NCBI GenBank assembly: GCA_012730045.1
Contig: JAAYBR010000001.1
Coordinates: forward strand, 1-64,000
Reading direction: 5' to 3'
From: Candidatus Hydrogenedentota bacterium
Lineage (GTDB): Bacteria; Hydrogenedentota; Hydrogenedentia; Hydrogenedentales; CAITNO01
Length of the DNA stretch: 64,000 nucleotides
A model generated the notes under the pieces. That model did no database searches, was not told where the DNA came from, and saw only the letters and a list, made by a program, of their open reading frames with translations. The translations under genes were made by a program, and so were the position numbers. Numbering within the stretch: the stretch's first letter is position 1; each line of letters starts with the position of its first letter. Of the stretch, positions 1 through 7,607 are shown one piece after another.

Positions 1-276
1 CGGCTAATGTCCTGCATCCCTCCGGGATGCCCAAGACTTTCGCTTTCGGCCATTTCCACGTTTGGCAGAGAAAAACCGGCGGCTTGGGGCGCGGAAGAAT
101 ACGTCCACTTCATTAGCAGCGAAGCGAGGCAATCTCGTTCCCGCAATGACTGCGGTCTGCGCCTGTTCCGTCCGGCGATCAGGTGATCGGCGCGGCTTGC
201 CGGGGAGCGGGGGAGGGGGGTACAATCGCCCCTTCGCCCGGGGCATTTGGGTCCGGCGGGGCAAAGGAGCAGGCAA
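1..276. other. Non-coding leader region with half a REP-like element
   Basis: No convincing gene lies here; long reading frames on both strands are shadows of the phosphatase gene or of GC bias. Bases 111-150 match one arm of the dispersed REP-like family seen again at 970-1113 and 9471-9713 (a GCGAAGCGAGGCAATCTCG core beside a CAATGAC end). The last 80 bases hold a likely promoter, listed separately. Confidence 0.6.
197..226 (+). promoter_or_regulatory. Predicted sigma70-type promoter for the phosphatase gene
   Basis: A TTGCCG -35-like hexamer at 197-202 is followed after 18 bases by TACAAT at 221-226, about 50 bases before the start codon at 277. The spacer is G-rich. The call is by motif only. 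Confidence 0.5.
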
Positions 277-921
277 ATGAACACGTTTCTGAAGATTGTG
301 GGCGGCATTGTGGGCGTGAGCCTCGCCGTGCTGGCCATCCCGCTGTACGCCTATTTCCCCGGCCACAACTGGCGCACGGTGGAGAAGGGCGCCTTCTACG
401 GGTCGCGCCAGATGAGCGGCGCGGCCATCAAGCGCTATGCCAAGAAGCACAACATCCAGACCCTGCTCAACATGCGCGGGCAGAACCCCGGCTCGTCGTG
501 GTATGACGAGGAGGCCAGGGCCTGCGCCGAGGCGGGCATCGCCCACGAGAGCTTCGGCTGGTCCAAGAACAGCCTCCCCGATCCCGGGTCGCTGGCGCGC
601 TTCATCTCCGTGCTGGAAACGGGGCGCAAGCCCTTCCTCGCCCACTGCCAGGGCGGCACCCACCGCACCGGCGTCGCGGCGGCGGTCTACCTCCTGCTCA
701 AGGGCGCGGACGTCGCCACGGCGCGCAAACAGTTCGGCCCCATGTTCAACGACGCGCCCATCGGCGAGTTGCTGGCCCTCTACGAGCGTGGTGGCGCGGG
801 CAGGCCGTTCAAACAGTGGGTCCTGGATGCGTACCCTGCGGCCTACGCCGCGCACAAGGCGGCCAAGGACGCCGCCGCCGCCCCGGCGGGCGCCGTTCCC
901 GCCCCGGCCCCGGCCGGCTGA
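277..921 (+). CDS. Membrane-anchored dual-specificity/tyrosine phosphatase-like protein
   Basis: This 214-residue protein starts at ATG 277, chosen because AAGGAG at 264-269 is well placed and the upstream extension is not conserved-looking. An N-terminal hydrophobic helix (about residues 5-27) should anchor it in the inner membrane or act as an uncleaved signal. The rest resembles bacterial DSP-like phosphatases: a VEKGAFYGSRQ start, a LLNMRG strand, and the P-loop HCQGGTHRTG at residues 123-132, with Cys124 the expected nucleophile and Arg130 the phosphate binder. The C-terminus is an Ala/Pro-rich tail. The substrate cannot be told from sequence; the anchor suggests action at or outside the membrane. 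It appears monocistronic. Confidence 0.8.
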   Translation: MNTFLKIVGGIVGVSLAVLAIPLYAYFPGHNWRTVEKGAFYGSRQMSGAAIKRYAKKHNIQTLLNMRGQNPGSSWYDEEARACAEAGIAHESFGWSKNSLPDPGSLARFISVLETGRKPFLAHCQGGTHRTGVAAAVYLLLKGADVATARKQFGPMFNDAPIGELLALYERGGAGRPFKQWVLDAYPAAYAAHKAAKDAAAAPAGAVPAPAPAG

Positions 922-969
922 GGTCCGCCTTGATTGCTGGACAATTCAGGCGCGGGCCGGAGCCGTAGC

Positions 970-1113
970 GGGCAAGAGATTGCTTCGTTTCGCTCGCAAT
1001 GACGCGGCAACGCATGCCATTGCAGTGGCGCGCATTTTCGTGTCATTGCCTTGACCGCGGAAAGACACGTCATTGCGAAGGAGCGCAGCGACTGAAGCAG
1101 CCTCGTTCTCGCC
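970..1113. repeat. REP-like inverted pair (family A)
   Basis: A left arm (GAGATTGCTTCGTTTCGCTCGCAATGAC-like, 970-1003) and an inverted right arm (CGTCATTGCGAAGGAGCGCAGCGACTGAAGCAG-like, 1068-1113) face each other across about 65 bases. The same arms occur at 9471-9580 and 9621-9713. The structure resembles REP/BIME elements. It fills most of the gap between the phosphatase gene and ubiE. Confidence 0.75.
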
Positions 1114-1222
1114 TCGGCTTCGGCTCTCACAACGTCTTATCCGGCAATCCGGGGGCCGCGCCCCGTTTGCGCGGGCAATCCGCCCTCGGGTAGCATCAGC
1201 GGCGCCCGAAGGGAACACGCCC

Positions 1223-1954
1223 ATGCCCCCGGAACACAGCACGCCCCCCGGCCCCGCCCGCGACCATGTGCCCGAGATGTTCGACCGCATCTCCTGCACC
1301 TATGACCGCGCAAACACGGTGCTTTCCATGGGGTGCGACCGCGCCTGGCGGCGGCGGCTGGCGGGGATGGTCCCCCCCGGCGCGGCCCGCGTGCTGGACC
1401 TCGCCACGGGCACCTGCGATGTCCTGCTGACCCTGGCGCGGCGCGAAGGCGTCCGGCTGGCCGCGGGCGCCGACCTGTCGGCGGGCATGCTCCGCCGCGG
1501 CTGCTGCAAGGTGGCCGTCGCCCGGCAGGGGGGGAGGTGCGGCCTGGTCCGCGCCGACGCCACCCGCCTCGGCTTCGCCGACGGCGCCTTCGACGCCGTC
1601 ACCATGGCCTTCGGCATCCGCAACGTCACGGACACCCTCGGCGCGCTCCGGGAGATCCGCCGGGTGCTGCGCCCCGGCGGCCGCGCGCTCATCCTTGAAT
1701 TTTCCCTGCCGAAAAACGTCCTGTTAAGGGCGGGCTACCTGCTGTACTTCCGGCACATCCTGCCCCGCGTGGGCGGGCTTGTCTCCGGAGAGGCGGGCGC
1801 CTACCGTTATTTGAACAGGACTGTGGAGACCTTTCCCTACGGCGGGGCGTTTTGCGCCCTCCTGGCCGAGGCGGGGTTCTCCGCGCCGCGCGCGGTCCCG
1901 CTCACCTTCGGGATTGCGGCGATTTACGAGGCGGTCCGACCGGAAACCGGCTGA
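1223..1954 (+). CDS. ubiE: UbiE/COQ5-type quinone biosynthesis methyltransferase
   Basis: This 243-residue class I SAM-dependent methyltransferase matches the UbiE family in length and motifs. SAM motif I is DLATGTCDV at about 59-67 (family usually GTGDV), followed by the family signature AFGIRNV at 129-135, a LRPGGRALILEF strand, and a C-terminal Tyr/Phe-rich segment typical of UbiE. It would methylate the demethylmenaquinone (or ubiquinone precursor) ring. The ATG at 1223 has AAGGGA nearby; an in-frame extension to 1073 runs through REP sequence and is rejected. No other quinone genes are in the window, so whether the quinone is menaquinone is not shown here. Confidence 0.88.
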   Translation: MPPEHSTPPGPARDHVPEMFDRISCTYDRANTVLSMGCDRAWRRRLAGMVPPGAARVLDLATGTCDVLLTLARREGVRLAAGADLSAGMLRRGCCKVAVARQGGRCGLVRADATRLGFADGAFDAVTMAFGIRNVTDTLGALREIRRVLRPGGRALILEFSLPKNVLLRAGYLLYFRHILPRVGGLVSGEAGAYRYLNRTVETFPYGGAFCALLAEAGFSAPRAVPLTFGIAAIYEAVRPETG

Positions 1955-1975
1955 GATCCCCTGGAGGCACCGTAC

Positions 1976-2755
1976 ATGAAGCACCTGCTCCCTGCCCTGG
2001 CCCTGCTGCTGGGCGTTGCGCCCGCAGTGTTTGCCGAAGACCCCGCGCCGGCCGCCGCGCCCGCGGCCAAGGCCGACCCGGAAACCCTGGAGGAGTGGAA
2101 GCCGCCGCTGGCCAAGGTGCGCGAGCAGCTCGACCTGGTGGACCTCTTCGCCCAGACCACCCGTTTCGGCGGCATGACCGTGAAGGTGCCGGGGGACCTC
2201 CAGCGGGTGCCGCTGGAGCTGATCGAGGGCACTGAGGAGCTGCGCAAGCGCGACATCGAGCTGTATGTCAAGGAGCTGCGCTTCAAGGACCTGCGCGTCG
2301 CCCGCGAGCCCAAGGCCCTCTGGGTGGAGGCGGAGCGCCCCGGACTCCCCGCGCTTCTCGACTTCGCCACGCTGGGCCTGTCCATTGAGGCCAAGACCAA
2401 GATGGGGGTCATCCCCCTCGGCGCCACCTTCACGGACGGCAAGCTGCCCCTGGACTTCCTCCTGAAGCCCGAGGGCTACGACATCGGCGTGATCCCCGAG
2501 CGCCGCAAGGCCGACGCGAAGATGGACAACGTGAAGCTCGAGGTCGGCGGCCCGCTCACCAGCGGCATCGCCAACACCTTCTTCAAGAAGACCGTCGCCC
2601 AGCTCGTGATGAAATACGGCGTCGGCCAGACGCTAAAGCTCGGCGAGAAAGACCTCCTCAGCGGCGGCACCGCCGCCACCCTGCTCGACCTCAAGGCCGG
2701 CTCCGCCGAGGAAAAGGCCGTCTCCGGCGTGCTGGACCGCCTGCTGAAGAAATAG
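1976..2755 (+). CDS. Exported protein of unknown function
   Basis: The product has 259 residues, starting at ATG 1976 with GGAGG at 1962-1966. It has a clear signal peptide (KHLLPALALLLGVAPAVFA, cleavage probably after Ala21) followed by an Ala/Pro linker. The mature part has charged amphipathic stretches and no Cys; I recognise no catalytic motif. It starts 21 bases after ubiE and on the same strand, so it may be cotranscribed, but nothing links it to quinones. The region around 90-180 alternates hydrophobic and charged residues, consistent with beta structure. Function is unknown. Confidence 0.7.
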   Translation: MKHLLPALALLLGVAPAVFAEDPAPAAAPAAKADPETLEEWKPPLAKVREQLDLVDLFAQTTRFGGMTVKVPGDLQRVPLELIEGTEELRKRDIELYVKELRFKDLRVAREPKALWVEAERPGLPALLDFATLGLSIEAKTKMGVIPLGATFTDGKLPLDFLLKPEGYDIGVIPERRKADAKMDNVKLEVGGPLTSGIANTFFKKTVAQLVMKYGVGQTLKLGEKDLLSGGTAATLLDLKAGSAEEKAVSGVLDRLLKK

Positions 2756-2917
2756 CGGGGGCAACGCGACCCCATCCGACCGATCCGACGGATCCGACCG
2801 ATCGGTCCGATGGTTGGCGGCTGCGCTGCGGTGTTGTCCGGCGGGCGGCTGTTCTGTAGCGCAGGCGTCCCGCCTGACCGGTCTTCGTTTACCCGGCTTC
2901 CGGCCTCGTGCGGGAAA

Positions 2918-2946
2918 AAGACAAGGCCGCCGGGACGGCGGCGCTA
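2918..2946. repeat. Dispersed repeat family B copy 1
   Basis: The core AAGGCCGCCGGGACGGCGG plus CGCTAT is repeated almost exactly at 18438-18466 and 18502-18530. The CCGCC/GGCGG arms form a short hairpin. It lies immediately outside the left edge of the thiF fragment. Confidence 0.7.
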
Positions 2947-2958
2947 TGGAGTCGCCCG

Positions 2959-3062
2959 TTTCCCCCTACTCCTCCGCCGGGTCCTCTCCGAGGAGGAGGC
3001 GCACGACGGCGTTGGCCTGGTGGTCGCGGGGGGCCATGAGCCCCCGGCCGGGTTCTGCGGCG
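2959..3062 (-). pseudogene. Duplicated, truncated 3' end of the thiF-like gene (left island flank)
   Basis: This 104-base segment copies bases 6681-6799, the last part of the thiF-like gene plus seven bases beyond its stop. On the minus strand it still reads AAEPGRGLMAPR...DHQANAVVRLLLGEDPAEE followed by TAG, the same C-terminus as the intact protein. It carries one 15-base in-frame deletion (it lacks the VGVAA codons) and a few substitutions. It has no start and no upstream thiF sequence, so it is a fragment. Together with the intact gene it forms a direct repeat around the kinase island. Confidence 0.85.
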
Positions 3063-3245
3063 CGCCCTGTCAGTGGATCAGAACATTGCATACGGCAGGG
3101 GGATATGGATACTATCACTGTGGCGTTGGTCGTTTGGACTGGATCTGACCGACTCAAATGGATGGCGTCCCAAAAGAAAGGTTCTTGCTTGATCGTTGAT
3201 CTTGGTGGTAGCATAGCCATACAGTCAGCAAAGAGGAGAAAAGTT

Positions 3246-3935
3246 GTGGAACAAACCCCTTTCAGTGATGTAACTTTCGCGGATAACCCGGAGCAACGGT
3301 GTCCAAGCCTGCTCCTTCTGGACGTTTCAGGCTCGATGGCCGGAGAACCGATCACAGAGCTTCAGGCAGGACTTGAGGGTTATTGTGACGAACTAGCCGC
3401 AGACCCATTGGCACGCAAGCGTGTGGAGATTGGGATCGTAACATTCGGCGGCCCCCCACGTGTTGTTCAGCCTTTCAGTACGGCTGATGCGGTATCAGTG
3501 CCACAGCTCCAGGCCAGAGGAGACACACCCATGGGGCAGGCTGTCAATATGGGCCTAAGCCTCTTGGACGAACGCAAGAAGGAGTATAAGCAGCACGGAA
3601 TACCTTACTATCGACCCTGGGTCTTCCTGATTACTGATGGTGCGCCCACGGATGACTCTACCCCAGCGTGGCAGGAGGCTGTGGCGCGCCTGCGCACAGG
3701 GCAAGAGGAACGAGCTTTTCTGTTCTTTGCCGTGGGGGTAGAACGCGCCAACATGGACGTTCTGAAGCAACTGAGTGTTTCACGCGATCCTTTGAAGCTC
3801 AAGGGCCTTCGGTTTCGAGATCTATTTTCTTGGCTGTCAAATTCACAACAGGCGGTATCTCGGTCTATTTCTGGCGAAACAGTGCCCCTTGAAGACCCAA
3901 CGGGGCCGACTGGATGGGGTGAGGTTAACGTCTAG
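3246..3935 (+). CDS. vWA-domain protein, YegL/TerY-like
   Basis: This 229-residue protein is a nearly bare von Willebrand factor A domain. The MIDAS metal site is visible: DVSGS at 26-30, a later Thr in RGDTPMG, and an Asp in LITDGAPTDD. The start is GTG 3246, chosen for GAGGAG seven bases upstream and because the frame before it runs back through repeat DNA. Length and position match E. coli YegL, and the next two genes match YegK and YegI. In such trios (also called TerY-phosphatase-kinase triads) the vWA protein is thought to be the phosphorylated adaptor; that role is inference here. The gene is AT-richer than its surroundings. Its stop overlaps the next start by one base. Confidence 0.85.
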   Translation: MEQTPFSDVTFADNPEQRCPSLLLLDVSGSMAGEPITELQAGLEGYCDELAADPLARKRVEIGIVTFGGPPRVVQPFSTADAVSVPQLQARGDTPMGQAVNMGLSLLDERKKEYKQHGIPYYRPWVFLITDGAPTDDSTPAWQEAVARLRTGQEERAFLFFAVGVERANMDVLKQLSVSRDPLKLKGLRFRDLFSWLSNSQQAVSRSISGETVPLEDPTGPTGWGEVNV

Positions 3936-4702
3936 TGTGGAAGACCATTTCCGCAAGTGTCGCAGGCTCAGCACACAGTCGACGGGCTGTAGAATGCCAA
4001 GATAAGTCCGAGGTCCTTGTCTATGATGTTCAAGGGTCGTGCCATCTCGTTGCCGCCGTTGCCGATGGGGCAGGCTCTGCTCTTCATGGAGCCCTTGGAG
4101 CCCAAATTGTTGTCACAGAAATGGTAAGAACTCTAATTCAATGCGCAGATGCAGTTACACCTCCTAGTGAAGTTGACGCTAGACAATGGATAAGCAACCT
4201 TCAAGGGATTCTTGATGAAAGGGCGGCGGAAATATCTGAAGAGATTGGGGCGCTTGCCTGCACTCTCCTAGCGTGTCTAATAGGTCCAATGCATTCAGTA
4301 TTTATTCATATTGGGGATGGAGGTTGGATAGCAAAGGTTGATAATGAGTTGCAGGCTGTGACCTATCCGTACTCTGGAGAATACGAAAACGAGACCGTTT
4401 TCATTACTACACCAACATGCGTAGACAAGCTTCAATTCGTTTGCATTGAAAGGCCTGTCGAGATGGTTGCCGCCTACACAGATGGCCTTCAGCACCTATG
4501 CCTCGATTACAGATCTAGGCGTCCGCACGAGGGATTCTTTGGCCCAATCATGCTTAGACTCAGCGAGACGAAGAACGTGGATGCTCTCAACGAGAGCCTG
4601 GTGGCATTCCTGAATTCGGACGCTATCAACGAGCGCACAGATGACGACAAGACTCTCTTCATGGCGGTGCGCGATGAGGCATATCAGAATACATGCTTCT
4701 AG
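3935..4702 (+). CDS. PP2C-family Ser/Thr phosphatase, YegK/PphC-like
   Basis: The product has 255 residues with the PP2C metal-binding pattern: QD at 22-23, ADGAGSA at 43-49 (Asp44-Gly45), a central IGDGG strand, and a C-terminal DDDKTLF motif. These Asp residues bind the two Mn/Mg ions that activate water. It is the short, minimal form without sensor domains, as in E. coli YegK (PphC), which reverses phosphorylation by its partner kinase YegI. The start GTG overlaps the upstream TAG (TAGTG), and the 3' end overlaps the kinase gene by 10 bases, so the three genes should be translationally coupled. Codon use is AT-richer than the chromosome around it. Confidence 0.85.
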   Translation: MWKTISASVAGSAHSRRAVECQDKSEVLVYDVQGSCHLVAAVADGAGSALHGALGAQIVVTEMVRTLIQCADAVTPPSEVDARQWISNLQGILDERAAEISEEIGALACTLLACLIGPMHSVFIHIGDGGWIAKVDNELQAVTYPYSGEYENETVFITTPTCVDKLQFVCIERPVEMVAAYTDGLQHLCLDYRSRRPHEGFFGPIMLRLSETKNVDALNESLVAFLNSDAINERTDDDKTLFMAVRDEAYQNTCF

Positions 4703-6648
4703 TTTCTGACATGGGTAGAGAGCATCACCTTGGCACCAGACTGGGCCGGGGAGGGGAGGGTGCTGTATTTAGAATATCCAATCGTCCTGGGTTTGTTGCC
4801 AAAATATACCACAAGGCTCTAGGACGCGATCGAATAGAGAAACTGCAGCACATGGTGGTCTTGAACGATAATGAGCTCGCTGCAAATTCTGCATGGCCAT
4901 GTGAGCTGTTGTATCGCAAGCAGACTGAGCCTCCATGTGGATTCGTTATGCAGGCAGTACCATGTGGACACGAGCTCCATGAATTATATGGACCGGCATC
5001 TCGAAAAAGGCTGCTGCCAAACGCAACATGGGCATATTTGGTTCATGTCGCGCGCAACTTGGCGTGCGCCTTTTCTGTGCTTCACGCGCGAAACATCGTT
5101 ATCGGCGACGTAAACCAGAGCAATGCTTTCGCGTGCTTGGACGGAAAAGTTATCCTTGTAGACTGCGACTCGTATCAAGTGACGAGTAGTACCCGATGCT
5201 ATCCCTGCCATGTAGGAGTTCCAATGTACACTCCCCCAGAACTGCAGGGAATGAGCTTCAGAAACAGATGCCGCTCGCCTGAACACGATGGATTTGGGCT
5301 TGCTGTTCTCATATTCCAGCTTCTCTTCATGGGTAGGCATCCATTTGCCGGCATTGGTAAGATGGCCCAGCATCTTTCGCTCGAAAATGGCGAGGCAATT
5401 CGCAGAGGGCTGTACGTGTATGGCCAGCTTGCTCATCAGTCTGGAATGCGTGTTCCTCCTAATACACTGCCAATTAATTCTGTGCCTCCCCGTGTGCAGT
5501 CACTGCTAGAGGCAGCGTTTGTAAACAAAGGAGGACTGTTTCGCCGGCCACAGGCTACGGATTGGGCAACTGCTCTGGATCAACTGAAGAAGGGTCTAGT
5601 TATATGCCGTAGAAACAGTTGTCATGTGTACTCGAACCATCTCAAGAGTTGCCCTTGGTGCATGCTCGCACAGAACATGGGTACAGTGTTCTTTGGCCGA
5701 GCGTCCTTTCACGAGACATCAGGCTTTTCCATCAACAGCAGTTTGAACTACCGAGCTAAGGTAGATGCGCACGTTCTCCAGCTTTCGGCATATCACGATT
5801 TGAATGTATATGTGATGCGATACCACTATGAAGGAACCCCTTTGCCTGCTGCGTGCCGCGGAGTCGCTAATGACTTTATCGCTGGTGTTGTAATAGCATC
5901 TTGTTCTATACTGGCCGCTTATGCGTTTTCGGGTTTCTTTCTATTTGGAGTCCTCTTTGGTTTAGGTGGAATCATGCAAGGTTGGCGTAAGCCAGAGTAC
6001 TATAACCAGCATATAGAAAGAAAAGCACGTCTTAATGTAAGTGAGAAACGTGCTAGGAGTGAATATCAATCCATGCGTGGCCTCCACGAGTCTCTAATGT
6101 CAAAGCATGCGAAAATGAAAACAAGTGCACTGCGAACCGTGTTGGAATATGAGCAGCTGGAATCAGTTTACGATTCTGAAATGCGCTCCCTAGTGCAAAA
6201 GAAAAGAACGCTTCAGTTAGAAGAATTCCTGAAGAGATATATGATTTGCTCTAGTTGTATTTCTGGCATAGGACCTGCTCGAAAAAATAGTTTATTAGCA
6301 TATGGAATCGAAACTGCATCAGATATAGTTGCATCAAAAGTCCTGTTGGTTCCCGGAATCAAGGAACACTACTACCAAGTCTTGTCTCAGTGGAGGCGGG
6401 AATGTGAGAAGAAGTTCATCTACGATCCTAGTCTTCCAGTTCCTGCCGAGGAAATTGACCGATTCAACCGCAGGATGTTGGCGCGTAGAGACAACCTTCA
6501 GGAGCGCATTAGGAAGGTGTTGCACGAACTTGATTCCTTTGAGGCTTCAGCTTCGAAGGATATGAGTGAATCTATACGAGCAGTTGAGGTCGCCTGTCAA
6601 GAGTGGAAAAAGGCCGTTGCAGACTATCGTGTTATGGAAAACACATAG
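4693..6648 (+). CDS. Membrane-associated protein kinase with helix-hairpin-helix domain, YegI-like (COG4248 type)
   Basis: This 651-residue protein has a kinase domain at about 10-300: Gly loop GRGGEGAV (18-25), Lys37 in VAKIY, a catalytic loop IGDVNQSN (137-144, Asp139) replacing the usual HRD, and DCDSYQ (Asp157) replacing DFG. Next comes a Cys cluster C305-C310-C320-C323 likely to bind zinc, one or two membrane segments near 395-427, a charged coiled coil (about 435-515), and a helix-hairpin-helix around 519-545 (SGIGPARK). This order fits the COG4248 kinase/HhH family that includes E. coli YegI. ATG 4693 is used; ATG 4711 is a possible alternative and would remove the overlap with the phosphatase gene. 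It ends 32 bases before the right thiF repeat. Confidence 0.85.
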   Translation: MLLVSDMGREHHLGTRLGRGGEGAVFRISNRPGFVAKIYHKALGRDRIEKLQHMVVLNDNELAANSAWPCELLYRKQTEPPCGFVMQAVPCGHELHELYGPASRKRLLPNATWAYLVHVARNLACAFSVLHARNIVIGDVNQSNAFACLDGKVILVDCDSYQVTSSTRCYPCHVGVPMYTPPELQGMSFRNRCRSPEHDGFGLAVLIFQLLFMGRHPFAGIGKMAQHLSLENGEAIRRGLYVYGQLAHQSGMRVPPNTLPINSVPPRVQSLLEAAFVNKGGLFRRPQATDWATALDQLKKGLVICRRNSCHVYSNHLKSCPWCMLAQNMGTVFFGRASFHETSGFSINSSLNYRAKVDAHVLQLSAYHDLNVYVMRYHYEGTPLPAACRGVANDFIAGVVIASCSILAAYAFSGFFLFGVLFGLGGIMQGWRKPEYYNQHIERKARLNVSEKRARSEYQSMRGLHESLMSKHAKMKTSALRTVLEYEQLESVYDSEMRSLVQKKRTLQLEEFLKRYMICSSCISGIGPARKNSLLAYGIETASDIVASKVLLVPGIKEHYYQVLSQWRRECEKKFIYDPSLPVPAEEIDRFNRRMLARRDNLQERIRKVLHELDSFEASASKDMSESIRAVEVACQEWKKAVADYRVMENT

Positions 6649-6680
6649 TATCACGTGCGCCTGCTGCCCTCCGACATGTG

Positions 6681-6799
6681 TTTCCCCCTATTCCTCCGCC
6701 GGGTCCTCGCCGAGGAGGAGGCGCACGACGGCGTTGGCCTGGTGGTGGGCGGCCACGCCGACGCGGGGGGCCATGAGCCCCCGGCCGGGTTCTGCGGCG
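6681..6799. repeat. Right flank of the kinase island: direct repeat of the thiF 3' end
   Basis: This is the intact copy of the segment duplicated at 2959-3062. It includes the TAG stop of the thiF-like gene (6688-6690) and about 36 codons upstream of it. The two copies lie in the same orientation about 3.7 kb apart and enclose only the vWA-PP2C-kinase trio. No integrase or transposase lies between them. Confidence 0.85.
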
Positions 6800-7503
6800 G
6801 CGGTTCCGTCGCCCACGAGGTACAGGTGGGGCGCGGCGCGGCGGGTGCGGACCGTGTTGGCGGGGCCGTGGCCCGCGAGGCCGGACGCGGCGACGATGGG
6901 GACGCCGGGGAAGGCGCGGGCGTAGGCGGCCACAAGCAGGGCCTTCTGGTCGGCGCGGTCGAAGGCCTCCACCAGCACGTCCATGTCCCGGAAAATGCCC
7001 GGGATGTTCGCCTCCGTGAGGCGCACGGCGTGGGCGGTGAGGGCGACCCCCGGGTTCACGCGGCGCAGGGTGTCGCAGAGCGCTTCGGTCTTCAGCATCC
7101 CCAGCTGGTCCGTGAAATACTGCTGGCGGTTCAGGTTGCTCGGCTCCACCACGTCGAAATCCGCCAGCACGAGCCGGCCCACGCCCATGCGCGCGAGGGC
7201 CACGGCGACGGCGGAGCCCAGCCCGCCGAGCCCGGCGATCCCCACTGCGGCCGCCTTGAGCCGCCGGTGCACGCCGGGCGTGTGGCGCGCGGCCATGAGC
7301 GCCTCCAGCTCCTCCGGCGGCGGGGTTTCCCCCCGGCGGATGAACACCACGGCGTCCCCCTCGCGGAGCGGCAGGTCCTCCGTGACGGCCGCGCCGTTCA
7401 CCACCACCACGTCGGCGCCGGGCTTGACGGCGTCGCGCAGGGAGAAGGCCGTCGCCCCGTCGGGGGCGTCGTGGGGCTGTTCTGACAGCAGAATGCGGGG
7501 CAT
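6688..7503 (-). CDS. thiF: ThiS-like domain fused to ThiF-type adenylyltransferase
   Basis: The 271-residue product has an N-terminal ubiquitin-like ThiS-type segment (about 1-57, with VVVVNGAAV and REGDAVVFI) fused to an E1-like ThiF/MoeB Rossmann domain. The nucleotide loop is GLGGLGS (91-97), with ADFDVVEPSNLNRQ at 114-127 providing the acidic and Arg/Gln residues of the ATP site. There is one cysteine (143), so the zinc CxxC pairs of classical MoeB/ThiF are absent, as in ThiF family 2 proteins. It would adenylate a sulfur-carrier C-terminus in thiamine (or related) biosynthesis. The ThiS segment here lacks its own free Gly-Gly end, so it is probably structural. Start at 7503 has GAGGGA upstream. 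No other thi genes are nearby. Confidence 0.75.
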   Translation of the reverse strand: MPRILLSEQPHDAPDGATAFSLRDAVKPGADVVVVNGAAVTEDLPLREGDAVVFIRRGETPPPEELEALMAARHTPGVHRRLKAAAVGIAGLGGLGSAVAVALARMGVGRLVLADFDVVEPSNLNRQQYFTDQLGMLKTEALCDTLRRVNPGVALTAHAVRLTEANIPGIFRDMDVLVEAFDRADQKALLVAAYARAFPGVPIVAASGLAGHGPANTVRTRRAAPHLYLVGDGTAAAEPGRGLMAPRVGVAAHHQANAVVRLLLGEDPAEE

Positions 7504-7607
7504 GGGCGAATCCCTCATTGCGCGCGGGCGGTCCAACTTGGTAGAGTCAGCGGGGGCGCGGGACACCCCGGTCCCCCACGGAACAACCTCCCAAGGAGAG
7601 ACACACG

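Larger units (their letters stand above)
2756..3245. other. Gene-free boundary region of the kinase island
   Basis: This stretch holds, in order: a run of CCGACCGATCCGACGGATC-like short repeats at 2775-2812, a family B element (AGACAAGGCCGCCGGGACGGCGGCGCTA) at about 2919-2946, a truncated copy of the thiF 3' end at 2959-3062, and then AT-richer sequence leading into the vWA gene. Reading frames that cross it are not gene-like. Confidence 0.7.

Noticed and set aside
2814-3245. N-terminal extension of the vWA gene
   Set aside because: It runs through a family B repeat and the thiF fragment, while GTG 3246 has a strong ribosome-binding site and gives the normal family length.
2966-3355. A separate 129-codon minus-strand gene
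   Set aside because: Its 3' third is the thiF fragment and the rest is antisense to the vWA gene.
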